DNA of 13,361 nt from Nitrospirota bacterium (GCA_004298625.1 SCSY01000075.1:1-13361), one strand, 5' to 3'; shown: positions 1 through 6,683, counted from the stretch's first letter. Translations and numbers: made by a program. Notes: generated by a model from the sequence alone, not told the origin.

Positions 1-354
1 TTTTTGAGGAGTTTTGCAAAGACTCCAGAGAGTATGAAATTCTGCTACGACTCCGACTTGACCTCTGCCTTCCTCTTCAACACGTACAACGCCGTTAACA
101 ACCCTTGCGGACTCAACAGGCTTTTTCCCGCCCGCGAAAATATTAGCCATAATGCCAGCACCGAAATTAGCGCCCTTAAGGAAAGAATCTTCTGCATCCT
201 TTTTTTCGGCGTATGCCTTTTCAACGAGGGGGAGTGTGCCTGGAACAGTCTGGTCGGTCATTGTGGGTTTCTCTTCACCTGCTGCGTGTACCGGTGTGAA
301 AAGACTGTCTGAAACAAAAAGTGCTACGAGCAATAAAGGCAAAATAAATCTCAT
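1..354 (-). CDS. Secreted protein of unknown function, 3' end cut off by the window
   Basis: The reading frame stays open for 118 codons from the ATG at 354 to the left edge of the window, so the C-terminus is missing. An AAGGAGG ribosome binding site at 363-369 lies 8 bases upstream and fixes this start; the ATG 5 bases further upstream (357-359) is in another frame and hits a stop at once. Residues 1-25 form a clear signal peptide (basic start, hydrophobic LPLLLVALF core, VHAA cleavage region), so the product is exported. The mature part has a charged stretch (about residues 45-55), a Gly/Ala-rich stretch (GANFGAGIMANIFAGG), then residues alternating in a beta-strand-like way (ARVVNGVVRVEEE, VGVVAEFHTLW). 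That pattern would fit an outer-membrane or other beta-rich envelope protein, but I do not recognise the family. It has its own promoter (486-514), nearly identical to the one in front of the large minus-strand operon, so the two units are probably co-expressed. Confidence 0.8.
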   Translation of the reverse strand, partial: MRFILPLLLVALFVSDSLFTPVHAAGEEKPTMTDQTVPGTLPLVEKAYAEKKDAEDSFLKGANFGAGIMANIFAGGKKPVESARVVNGVVRVEEEGRGQVGVVAEFHTLWSLCKTPQK

Positions 355-485
355 GTCATTAACCTCCTTCGGTTGTCTTTCTGCCTGTGAGCTAACAAAT
401 TGAGAAAAAGCAAAAAAAGAGCGATCTTCGTTGATGTCTTCCTTTCATAGCATTTTCGGCTAAAAGCTCATTTTTTTTCAAGCTT

Positions 486-514
486 ACTATAATCAAACCC
501 CTCATCTCTGTCAA
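486..514 (-). promoter_or_regulatory. Sigma-70-type promoter P1
   Basis: On the minus strand a perfect -35 box TTGACA (514-509), a 17-base spacer (508-492) and a -10 box TATAGT (491-486) are present. It points at the secreted-protein gene starting at 354 and leaves a leader of about 125 bases. The spacer and flanks closely match the promoter at 8317-8345: both read ATTGACAGAG at the -35 side and TTGATTATAGTAAGC at the -10 side. The leader itself holds no supported ORF. Confidence 0.8.
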
Positions 515-530
515 TGGAATTTTTTTTATG

Positions 531-704
531 TTAGCTTGGTCTGTTTACAACCTCATTCTTAGGGTCGTCGTACCATTTAAAATAAGTCAGTGTATTTTCT
601 TTTCCTGATTGAACAAGAGCATCTTTGGTCTTGTCGTCAACATAAGCAATTCCCTTGACTCCCCCGCCTTCAAAGATTAAATTTTTAAACGGGTAATCAG
701 GCAT
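531..704 (-). pseudogene. Remnant of a patatin-like phospholipase with its catalytic core deleted
   Basis: A 57-codon ORF begins at the ATG at 704, with an AGGAGG site (710-715) 5 bases upstream. It starts MPDYPFKNLIFEGGGVKGIAYV, which has the N-terminal beta strand and glycine-rich oxyanion-hole motif (GGGVKG, residues 14-19) that open patatin-like phospholipases. In an intact patatin a helix and the GxSxG nucleophile elbow follow within about 40 residues, and a DG(G/A) aspartate comes later. Here neither exists. The frame passes straight into a charged helix (KTKDALVQSG) that resembles the C-terminal tail of bacterial patatins, then stops. The simplest reading is an in-frame internal deletion joining the first ~22 residues to the last ~35. 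Intact bacterial patatins have about 250-350 residues. The product cannot be an active lipase. It lies 37 bases after the membrane-protein gene at 742-1761 and is probably the last gene of that operon. Confidence 0.75.
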
Positions 705-741
705 AGTTTCCTCCTAAAATGCTTTTTGTGTCAAAAGTATC

Positions 742-1761
742 TCACTTTGAAACGAGTTTCTTGCCTATGTATGCAGCCTGGCTTACACCGGTCAGAGCCA
801 ATATTGATGAATCAACCGTTGGCAGAGAAACTTCAATTGAAGGATCGAGGTATAGCCACATCCGATAAAAGTTTAACAAATAAATCAATGCGCCAATCAA
901 TGTCCATGAGAACATCTGCAGGTCGCCTAAATCAATCACTTTCTTATCATCAGTTATTAAATCAAGCAGTAACGGCTTAGAAGCCTTAGATTTTGTTATA
1001 GCTCCTGAAGTTATCTGTGAAACTGTAATTGCCTTTGCTCCTACGAAGGAGCCTGCGCTGATGCCCATTAATATCCCGAGGTTTTCAGGAATGCTGATTG
1101 CCGAAGAAAAAAATAACAGGTCCGTACCGGCAAAATATCTCTGAAAAAATAGGGTTACATAAGAAAAAATGCCGATAAAAATCCACATAGCCATTTGAAA
1201 TTTTGAATTGCTGTATCTGTTGTCCTGTCCGACAAAAAGTCCGCCGCCTACTGACTTCAATGCCCCGCTTACTGCCAGCAATAAAATCAATGTCAAGGAA
1301 ATGCCGAAGGCCATGCTCAGGAGTTTTACTCTTTTGGGCGTTTTTATTATTTCCAGAGTGATTGAGCTAATTGATATGGTATCTCCGGCATCAGTATATC
1401 TGATTGTTATGTAATGGTTATCAGGCTTAAGTGAGTTAGGATAAATTGTTCTATCGCCGGCAGCAATTGCAGTAGTGGGTCCCATTTTTATCCTGTAACT
1501 ATTGGACAAATTCTTCAGCGTAATAATATATTCTTTTACGTCAGTCTCTATAGCAGGAGTTTTCGATGCGATGCCCTCTGAACCTGAAGGAGTTTTTTCT
1601 TTATTGAATGTCTCAACCTTTATTACCAGACCTGTAATTGCTCTTTCGGCAGATATTGTTTTATCAGGCGTCGTTTCCGCCAGAACGTTGTTTGAATAAA
1701 CAAAAAGAAGTAAAAATAATCCCCAATAATAGATATGCAGACTTATTTTTGTTCTGTTCAT
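742..1761 (-). CDS. Polytopic membrane protein with exported N-terminal domain and internal duplication
   Basis: 339 residues. Residues 1-28 look like a signal peptide (WGLFLLLFVYSNNVLA), followed by a soluble beta-rich domain (about 30-143) that should lie outside the cytoplasm. Hydrophobic segments follow at about 148-169, 190-210, 227-248 and 282-303. The C-terminal half contains two copies of one module (about 185-247 and 278-337). Each has QM-x2-W-x2-IG, an aromatic/hydrophobic helix, a Pro, and G-(I/V)-S ending in a Gly-Lys pair; the spacing between the two G residues is 8 in both copies. The LALTGVSQAAYIGKKL ending resembles the tail of many uncharacterised bacterial membrane proteins, but I cannot name the family or an activity. 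The start overlaps the stop of a 30-codon ORF (ATGA overlap), which suggests translational coupling, and GGGGGA lies just upstream of the ATG. Role unknown; its place in the operon suggests it anchors or exports envelope-acting products. Confidence 0.85.
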   Translation of the reverse strand: MNRTKISLHIYYWGLFLLLFVYSNNVLAETTPDKTISAERAITGLVIKVETFNKEKTPSGSEGIASKTPAIETDVKEYIITLKNLSNSYRIKMGPTTAIAAGDRTIYPNSLKPDNHYITIRYTDAGDTISISSITLEIIKTPKRVKLLSMAFGISLTLILLLAVSGALKSVGGGLFVGQDNRYSNSKFQMAMWIFIGIFSYVTLFFQRYFAGTDLLFFSSAISIPENLGILMGISAGSFVGAKAITVSQITSGAITKSKASKPLLLDLITDDKKVIDLGDLQMFSWTLIGALIYLLNFYRMWLYLDPSIEVSLPTVDSSILALTGVSQAAYIGKKLVSK

Positions 1762-1850
1762 ATTTCCCCCTTTTTTTTAGCTAACCTGCCCACAAGAATG
1801 ACGCTGAGAACCGAAATAAGGCCTCTTTGCTGAGCTGTTATTTTATACAT
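1758..1850 (-). CDS. Small 30-residue peptide coupled to the membrane-protein gene
   Basis: An ATG at 1850 follows a GGGAGGAG site within a few bases and opens a 30-codon frame ending in TGA at 1760-1758. That stop overlaps the ATG of the downstream membrane-protein gene. The peptide has a polar start, a hydrophobic core (GLISVLSVILVG, about residues 10-21) and a basic tail (RLAKKKG). It could be a short membrane-associated peptide or a leader ORF whose only job is to open the next gene's start by termination-reinitiation. The strong ribosome binding site and the exact stop/start overlap are the main evidence. I do not recognise the sequence. Confidence 0.5.
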   Translation of the reverse strand: MYKITAQQRGLISVLSVILVGRLAKKKGEI

Positions 1851-1916
1851 TAACTCCTCCCTCTTTTAAGTTTTTCTAATCAGGCAACTGTCTTGCTCTT
1901 GCGCGCGCTTTTAAGC

Positions 1917-1991
1917 AGATAACGATTACAGGCTAAAAGAAGTGCGAAGCATTTGCCAATTATTCTTTCTCCTTTTAGCCTGCTGTTAGGT
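1917..1991 (+). repeat. Long inverted repeat with attC-like layout and a GCGAAGC mini-hairpin in the loop
   Basis: CAGGCTAAAAGAAG (1929-1942) faces CTCCTTTTAGCCTG (1969-1982); the arms pair over 14 bases with one mismatch, which becomes a G-U pair in minus-strand RNA. Outside the arms, TAAC (1920-1923) pairs with GTTA (1985-1988), separated from the stem by 5 and 2 unpaired bases. The right flank reads GTTAGGT, which fits the integron attC R' consensus GTTRRRY. The left flank AGATAAC only partly fits RYYYAAC. The loop contains GCGAAGC (1944-1950), a sequence known to form an unusually stable single-stranded DNA hairpin. It could be a degenerate attC site, a mobile-element remnant, or an RNA processing or stability element. 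Confidence 0.5.
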
Positions 1992-2053
1992 GACTATTTT
2001 GCTTGGCAACTTTTCAAAAGATAATACCTCTTGACTTCCAAAAGGGTTCATTT

Positions 2054-2081
2054 ACGCCAATCTATTATCAGCCAATGGCGT
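2054..2081 (-). repeat. Hairpin directly after the stop of the 2088-2867 gene
   Basis: ACGCCA (2054-2059) and TGGCGT (2076-2081) form a 6-bp perfect stem with a 16-base loop, starting 7 bases after the stop codon at 2088. No U-tract follows on the transcribed strand, so it is more likely an mRNA-stabilising or processing stem than a complete intrinsic terminator. Confidence 0.35.
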
Positions 2082-2087
2082 GCTATT

Positions 2088-2867
2088 TCACTCTACCTTA
2101 ATATTCAAAGTAGCACCAGATACAAAACCATTTTCATTGACAGCAAATAAAGAAATTTCTGGTTGTCCAGTCGCTTCTGATAAAAAATATACTTTTTCGT
2201 CTTTAATGAAAATCTCTCCGTGGTCTACTATGAATTTATACCAAAGGGGCCTATCAATCGGATCTCTGGCTTTGACATTCAACGCTACTTTTTCGTTTGC
2301 TTTAATAACTCCCTTATCTGACGAAAGCACCTCAATTTCAGGAATTACACCTTTTTCAGAAAGTCGTGGTTTAGTGACAAAAATATTATCTATCTGGTTT
2401 GCTATATCAATGACCGATATATTTTTTTTCCCGACACTATGCACACGTACAAGCATGTTAGCGCGGACAAATATCACTGATTGGATAACTTCTCCGAAAC
2501 CGATGTAAGCAAAATCGCCTACTTCAATCTTTCTTGAGGCAGCATCTGGCAACAGGAAAGCTTCATAATTTCCGGTTAGTTCCTGTAGCAATATTTCGTG
2601 AATACGATGCCAAGAAACAGATTCTACCACATCAATTTTAATTAACTCATCACCTTTACCGCTTTTACTTTGCCAAAGATAAGTAAGGGTCTTCTTATCT
2701 TCCCTGACTTGTTCGGGAACTGCTTTTATTAAAGACCATTCCGGAATTTCATTGCCTACCATAAAAAATTTCCAGATAAGCAAACGCTTGCCCATATCAG
2801 TCTTTCCAGCCCATTTTTCAGGGTTGTACTGCTCATGCTTTTCTTCTTTTCCCAGATTGTTAGCCAT
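2088..2867 (-). CDS. Hypothetical protein with C-terminal Ig-like beta-sandwich domain
   Basis: 259 residues, no signal peptide or membrane segment. Residues 1-165 form a mixed domain that I do not recognise, with a Trp-rich part (PEKWAGK, LIWKFFMVGNEIPEWSL), a predicted helical part (SWHRIHEILLQEL) and a strand-rich part (VIFVRANMLVRVHSVG followed by SVIDIANQID). Residues about 175-259 alternate hydrophobic and polar residues and end SGATLNIKVE, as in Ig-like, cadherin or PKD-type sandwiches. A good ribosome binding site (AAGGAGG) lies upstream, and the gene follows the transglutaminase-like gene by only 15 bases, so the two are surely co-transcribed and may act together. The VRVHSVG/VIDIANQID part would fit a binding or scaffold role. 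No catalytic residues stand out. It could be a substrate or adaptor of the upstream enzymes; that is a guess from position. Confidence 0.75.
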   Translation of the reverse strand: MANNLGKEEKHEQYNPEKWAGKTDMGKRLLIWKFFMVGNEIPEWSLIKAVPEQVREDKKTLTYLWQSKSGKGDELIKIDVVESVSWHRIHEILLQELTGNYEAFLLPDAASRKIEVGDFAYIGFGEVIQSVIFVRANMLVRVHSVGKKNISVIDIANQIDNIFVTKPRLSEKGVIPEIEVLSSDKGVIKANEKVALNVKARDPIDRPLWYKFIVDHGEIFIKDEKVYFLSEATGQPEISLFAVNENGFVSGATLNIKVE

Positions 2868-2882
2868 TTTTCATGCCTCCTT

Positions 2883-4070
2883 TTATATAACCTGACGGTG
2901 CTGTTTGGTTCCGGGTTGGGGGTTACAATACGAACATCCACTAAGCGAGGTCAAACGATCCCGGTACAAAAGATCCCCGCAATTTCCGAATTTCATATTT
3001 ACTGGCAACAGCGGGGTATGGGGTGAGAATCTAGGGCTGCTATCCCCATCCACCTTTAAACAGGCATCAAAGACCTCGTCATTAATATCGCATGCTCCTT
3101 TCCAGGCAACTTCATGATAATTAAAAGATGCCCAGCTGCAAGGCGTACTCCATGTAGAGTAGCCTATAGAAATCACCTCATTGAGCCCGAACCCCGTCCC
3201 CATTCTTGACTGCCATAGGTCGCAGCCGATGATATTTGAGAATGTCGATACTATAGTGGCACAATCCGAGCAGTTAACATACTTTCCGAGCCCTGGCCCG
3301 CCTTTCAGTCGCTCTAAAAAATTTGTACATTTAAAGCTTCCCGCCGAATAATTGGAATATCCTCCGCCAGGACAATCATATTCAACAACAGATGGCCCAA
3401 GTGCATTTATTCTTTCAGTTACCTTTCCTGCTGCAGTATCTCTGTCCTTTGAACCAATAGCCCATATGCATGAATAGTCCATAACCTCGACCCATGGAAG
3501 TTGGTCATTTGCAACACTATAAGGAGTTTGTTTCCAAGGGTCTTTTGGTATCTCTAATAGTACATAAATCTTGTGTCTTGTAGTATCTATATCTACCCAG
3601 GGGCTACTGTTATTTAAGCGATACTGCCATTTCCATGTCGTATAATGTATGCCCACCCCGACATCCCATAGATTCGGATCCTTCAACTCAAAAGTAACAA
3701 AGCCAGAATCTCCCCCCGGACCAAAAGTGACAAGTTTTTCCTTTACTTCTCCTAACACATTACCAAAGATTGCAATAAATATCTTGATAATCCATCCAAT
3801 ACACCCGCTTGGTGTTATTGTTGGGTCTATAGCTCTAATTTCTGCTTGCTCAATACCATCAGCTTGGAATCTTGCTTGAATAGTGATAGTCTTCCCCTGA
3901 GTTTCTTTAATTGCATAAGCAGCAAGAGAGTCTTCGGCACTTGTGCTTATTCCCTGCACCCATTCAGGCACGTTAATAAACTGTGATTTATTCTTCCGAA
4001 TGTTTAGGGCATCATGGTCGGCAGAGTTTGAATCATGATTGAACTTGATAGCCTTAATGATTATATTCAT
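2883..4070 (-). CDS. Transglutaminase-fold (papain-like) Cys-His-Asp protein
   Basis: 395 residues without a signal peptide; AGGAGGTG lies 6 bases upstream of the ATG. The N-terminal half (about 40-175) is beta-rich and includes one hydrophobic stretch (GCIGWIIKIFIAIFGNVLG, about 89-107) that may be a buried strand or a membrane-contacting segment. The second half has the order of motifs expected of the transglutaminase-like superfamily. C267 sits in NCSDCATIVSTFSNIIG, with Ala four residues after the Cys as in the C-x-D-x-A-T motif of the family. H319 sits in SFNYHEVAW, and D336 or D341 in VFDACLKVDGD. Such folds act as cysteine peptidases, amidases or cross-linking enzymes. The region is also Cys-rich (C233, C248, C267, C270, C283, C311, C327, C337, C364, C379, C382), so disulfides or metal binding are possible. 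The gene follows the SGR-module gene after 120 bases. Substrate unknown. Confidence 0.75.
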   Translation of the reverse strand: MNIIIKAIKFNHDSNSADHDALNIRKNKSQFINVPEWVQGISTSAEDSLAAYAIKETQGKTITIQARFQADGIEQAEIRAIDPTITPSGCIGWIIKIFIAIFGNVLGEVKEKLVTFGPGGDSGFVTFELKDPNLWDVGVGIHYTTWKWQYRLNNSSPWVDIDTTRHKIYVLLEIPKDPWKQTPYSVANDQLPWVEVMDYSCIWAIGSKDRDTAAGKVTERINALGPSVVEYDCPGGGYSNYSAGSFKCTNFLERLKGGPGLGKYVNCSDCATIVSTFSNIIGCDLWQSRMGTGFGLNEVISIGYSTWSTPCSWASFNYHEVAWKGACDINDEVFDACLKVDGDSSPRFSPHTPLLPVNMKFGNCGDLLYRDRLTSLSGCSYCNPQPGTKQHRQVI

Positions 4071-4166
4071 TTAGAACACCTCCTTTTCTTTAGCAAGTTT
4101 TTGCCAATCGTTTCTGGAGTTGCCGAAGTCGCCAAAGACGATTTTGACAAAGTCCGCAATCCATGA
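4071..4166 (-). pseudogene. Possible 3' remnant of a lost gene
   Basis: Between the stop at 4191 and the ATG at 4070 the minus strand carries 31 sense codons with no start codon of its own, ending in TAA directly next to the ATG of the next gene. The translation (ending DWQKLAKEKEVF, with KIVFGDFGNSRN before it) looks protein-like rather than random: third positions are often C or G in its first half, and it has a plausible domain-end composition. It lies in the same frame as the 4191-4514 gene, separated from it by two stops. It may be the tail of a deleted gene, or chance. Confidence 0.3.
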
Positions 4167-4190
4167 TTACAACTGTTTTACATGTCGTTT

Positions 4191-4514
4191 TCAAAGTATC
4201 CCTTCTGGAAGTGTCCCCTCAGGCGCTGAATCCAGAAGCAATCTTTCAAAAGCTCGGTTCTTGTCTGTACGTGATTCGCGTCCCTTAACCGTTTTCATCG
4301 TGATCACGCCATTATAAGCAAACCATTCCATATCAGGCTTGCATCTGATAAAGCAACCCCTGTAGCCAAGTGGTGGGGCAGACGGCAATGCATCTCCCCA
4401 CCCTGACAGTCCGTTCCAGATTTTCTCTAAATCCCCGACAATCTTTTCGCCGACATTCCATGTCGGATCGGGACGTCCTGAAAAAATTAAAGCGCCTGCA
4501 ATACATCCCTTCAT
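4191..4514 (-). CDS. Stand-alone SGR/LGYRG-module protein
   Basis: 107 residues. The core is IFSGRPDP (residues 10-17), then a helix with regularly spaced hydrophobics (VGDLEKIWNGL), then PPLGYRGCFI (47-56). The same order (IFSGRENP, amphipathic helix, PTLGYRGLII) begins the protein encoded just upstream at 4515-5396, so this is a free copy of that module. The remainder (EWFAYNGVI, then NRAFERLLLDSAP) extends the module with strands and a C-terminal helix. The ATG directly follows the TAA of the 4515-5396 gene with no space and no clear ribosome binding site, which indicates translation by termination-reinitiation and roughly matched amounts of the two proteins. Possible roles are an inhibitor, chaperone or regulatory partner of the papain-like protein. 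The module's function is not known to me. Confidence 0.75.
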   Translation of the reverse strand: MKGCIAGALIFSGRPDPTWNVGEKIVGDLEKIWNGLSGWGDALPSAPPLGYRGCFIRCKPDMEWFAYNGVITMKTVKGRESRTDKNRAFERLLLDSAPEGTLPEGIL

Positions 4515-5396
4515 TTATTTGATTTTGATATGCCCGTGCATTACGACCATAAACGTGCAAAAGTCCGTATATGGCCCCCTGTCTGCCGTCCGGGGATCCG
4601 GAATTGTAACGCCGCTGTTATCAAGATTAGTTACTGTCGTACCTCCCGGTTTATGCGACCAGTATTTATTTCTACCTTTTCTGTACCAATGGAAATCCCA
4701 GCCCGGCGCTATGACCAATGCTACCAGGTGTCCTTCCTTTGGGCATTTATTATCTGCAGCAGGGCTATCTATCAGTTCATCTTTTACAGCAGCAGGCTTG
4801 ACAGAAGCACAGGTTAGTGCTGCGTACATTGCACCTGCCGCTTTGCCAGGTTGCGCAAATGTATCGGTGCGGTAATTTGTGGCATAGTTATAACAATTAT
4901 TATTGAATTGCCTTTGTCCGCCGTCGTTCCACCAATTAGGTTCATAGAGTGGAGCACACTGACAGGGATTAATCGGCGGCCAAATAATTTTCCCTTCCCA
5001 TGGCCATTCTGCCCGTAATTCTTTAAAGCGCTTTATTTCTTTTTTTACGAATATCGGAAATTTTTCCCCAAGGCCAAGTTTTCGGATAGGTCCGGTGCTC
5101 CCGCAGATAAAATCTTCAAATGCTTCATCTGCCGCGAAGTGAGAGAGACGAGGGCCAAACATGCTGCCGTGAACCAAACGCAGCGCTTTCGGGAGCCCCC
5201 TTGCAAGCTCATCAGTCTGCTCTATAATCAATCCTCTATATCCCAATGTCGGAGTCGGTGGCAGCCCCATTTCTCCCTTTTTGAGCTTTCTTACAGGCTG
5301 CAGACGCTCTATCGCTTCATGAGCCTCTCTCCCTGTAAGTTCAATTACAGGATTTTCCCTACCGCTAAAAATATCAATCGTAATTCGTAATGCCAT
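4515..5396 (-). CDS. SGR/LGYRG module fused to a papain-like Cys/His domain
   Basis: 293 residues, no signal peptide, AGGAGG 9 bases before the ATG. Residues 5-60 form the module shared with the next gene: IFSGRENP (9-16), an amphipathic helix, LGYRG (51-55). A charged linker (about 85-135) leads to the C-terminal domain. That domain has C168 in FNNNCYNYATNYRTDTFAQPG, H236 in PGWDFHWYRKG, H248 in YWSHKPGGT, D259 in TNLDNSG, and a final hydrophobic strand (TFMVVMHGHI). A Cys at the head of a helix followed by a His-bearing strand is the arrangement of papain-like/NlpC-P60-like hydrolases. The pattern NCYNYAT...HWYR...WSHKPGGT appears in uncharacterised proteins of bacteria and some eukaryotes, from memory. 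It is therefore probably a cysteine peptidase or amidase; the substrate is unknown. Extra Cys residues (C145, C147, C196, C218, C280) could form disulfides. Confidence 0.8.
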   Translation of the reverse strand: MALRITIDIFSGRENPVIELTGREAHEAIERLQPVRKLKKGEMGLPPTPTLGYRGLIIEQTDELARGLPKALRLVHGSMFGPRLSHFAADEAFEDFICGSTGPIRKLGLGEKFPIFVKKEIKRFKELRAEWPWEGKIIWPPINPCQCAPLYEPNWWNDGGQRQFNNNCYNYATNYRTDTFAQPGKAAGAMYAALTCASVKPAAVKDELIDSPAADNKCPKEGHLVALVIAPGWDFHWYRKGRNKYWSHKPGGTTVTNLDNSGVTIPDPRTADRGPYTDFCTFMVVMHGHIKIK

Positions 5397-5474
5397 GATT
5401 CAATTTCCTCCTTTATTTTATTTTGGTTAAAAACTGCTATACATAGCTCTCAAAACAATTCTTTGCTGTTTTCG

Positions 5475-6683
5475 CTATTTTATCCTTAGTCTTTCCAGGC
5501 CACTGATTACATCCCCGCCGATGTTTAAAGAAATCAGCAATGAGTGTGTGTCTCCTCTCTCGTCTCTGACTTCTGCCTGAATCTCCCATACAGGTGAAAA
5601 CCTGCCAATCGGGGCCAGTGCGGGTTTGTACCGCAGTTCAGGAGTTGCTGTTTTAACTATTTCGCCTTTATATGCACGAAGTTTCTTACGCAACGTGCTG
5701 TTAATCGCTTCCATGTCAATGATATGTTTCTGCTGATGCTTGAAGTAACGGAGTTCTTCGAATGAGCCGTCATAGGCATTGAAGATGGCTGCCAATCGGG
5801 AATCTTTAAACGGGATCAAGTAATAGGAATAGTCGTCTGCTTTTATCAGTATCGGTTTCTCAGTCCTGATATCTCCCTTCAGAACCTCGAAGGATTTCCG
5901 GGCGAGTCTTCCTTCTCTCGCTTTTCTGAGCCAATCAGAAAAGTATCGCTCGATTTTCTCCACAGGAAGAATCTTCCCTTCTAAGACCCATTTTGGCGCC
6001 CTGACGGTTATTTTGGCCTTTGGCGGCTCGATTATGGCGATGTACTTGTTGTGCCATGCGCTGCCGGGTTTGTTCAGGGGGACTCCCCAGTATGAAGAGC
6101 TTGACAGCCAGACAGCGCCACTCACCCACATTGAGGAGGGATTCCCTGGTAAGGGGTCATAGAAGAATATGTTCTGCAAGGTGACAACTCCGGAAAAAGG
6201 AGGTTTTACATCGGTCTGAAATCCAATTACAGATACCCAGCGCTCGCTGTCGCCAACCGATACCGGCATCAGATATTTTTGGGTGTCCATGTAATACAAC
6301 ATTTTTCCAAGAGCAATAAATTTGTCCGTATTCGAATAGTCAGACCAGTGGCCGCAGGGTAAAAGAGCAGGGTCACTCAATACGCCTCTGATGCCGGAGG
6401 GACTGCTGAACCACAGCGTGGGCTCGGAATTGTGCAATACGATTGAATTGTATATATCGTCCTGACTGTTATAGTGCCGGGCGGCTACGGCAGGGCAAGA
6501 ATTAAGCGCCATTTGAACACAGGCTGGTCCGATGTAATGGTCTTTCTCCGCAACATACGGCAAGGTAGTAGCCGGCTGAGTATCCGGCAACATTAAAGAA
6601 TAGCATCCAGCGTCACTTGCGGTAAATGCCATTTGAAACAGTACGACTGCCAGAACTGTCAAAAATAAATATTTGGTTTTCAT
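5475..6683 (-). CDS. Secreted C39-like papain-fold protein, probably catalytically inactive
   Basis: 402 residues with a signal peptide (residues 1-25, core YLFLTVLAVVLFQMAFTA). C27 follows Ala-Gly, but the -3 residue is Asp, so it is not a proper lipobox. Residues about 45-220 have the layout of the C39-like family. HYIGPACVQMAL (49-60) aligns with the usual CGPAAVQM nucleophile helix, SERWVSVIGF (146-155) with the GHWVVVIGY strand, and FYDPLPG (174-180) with the DP turn. The nucleophile position is Ile51 and the usual His position is Arg148, while the Asp turn (D176) is kept, so activity by the standard mechanism seems lost unless C55 substitutes. Residues about 225-402 form a second, strand-rich domain with a YYLIPF motif and an ending like an exported beta domain. 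The gene starts 17 bases after the stop at 6701, with AAAGGAGG upstream. A binding or scaffolding role is likely. Confidence 0.8.
   Translation of the reverse strand: MKTKYLFLTVLAVVLFQMAFTASDAGCYSLMLPDTQPATTLPYVAEKDHYIGPACVQMALNSCPAVAARHYNSQDDIYNSIVLHNSEPTLWFSSPSGIRGVLSDPALLPCGHWSDYSNTDKFIALGKMLYYMDTQKYLMPVSVGDSERWVSVIGFQTDVKPPFSGVVTLQNIFFYDPLPGNPSSMWVSGAVWLSSSSYWGVPLNKPGSAWHNKYIAIIEPPKAKITVRAPKWVLEGKILPVEKIERYFSDWLRKAREGRLARKSFEVLKGDIRTEKPILIKADDYSYYLIPFKDSRLAAIFNAYDGSFEELRYFKHQQKHIIDMEAINSTLRKKLRAYKGEIVKTATPELRYKPALAPIGRFSPVWEIQAEVRDERGDTHSLLISLNIGGDVISGLERLRIK

Larger units (their letters stand above)
1851..2087. other. 237-base intergenic stretch inside the minus-strand operon
   Basis: This gap is much longer than most others in the operon. 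It holds an ACGCCA/TGGCGT inverted repeat (2054-2059, 2076-2081) just after the stop of the 2088-2867 gene, a larger 14-bp inverted repeat (1929-1982, listed separately), and a GCGCGCGC run near 1901-1908. A 21-codon minus-strand ORF (1986-2051) lacks a ribosome binding site and is not called. I see no convincing U-tract terminator and no consensus promoter. Confidence 0.5.

Noticed and set aside
4..403. Two plus-strand ORFs of 102 and 83 codons
   Set aside because: They are antisense to the secreted-protein gene with its clear signal peptide and ribosome binding site; their own translations show no domain-like pattern.
1986..2051. 21-codon minus-strand ORF in the intergenic gap
   Set aside because: No ribosome binding site and too short to judge; its stop lies within the attC-like element.
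4333..4560. A 75-codon minus-strand ORF overlapping the 107- and 293-residue proteins
   Set aside because: It is in another frame from two well-supported genes that meet exactly stop-to-start, and has no ribosome binding site.
5397..5474. GCTAT/ATAGC short palindrome as a terminator
   Set aside because: A 5-bp stem with a 2-base loop cannot form a usual hairpin and no U-tract follows; the stretch is the leader of the next gene with its AGGAGG.
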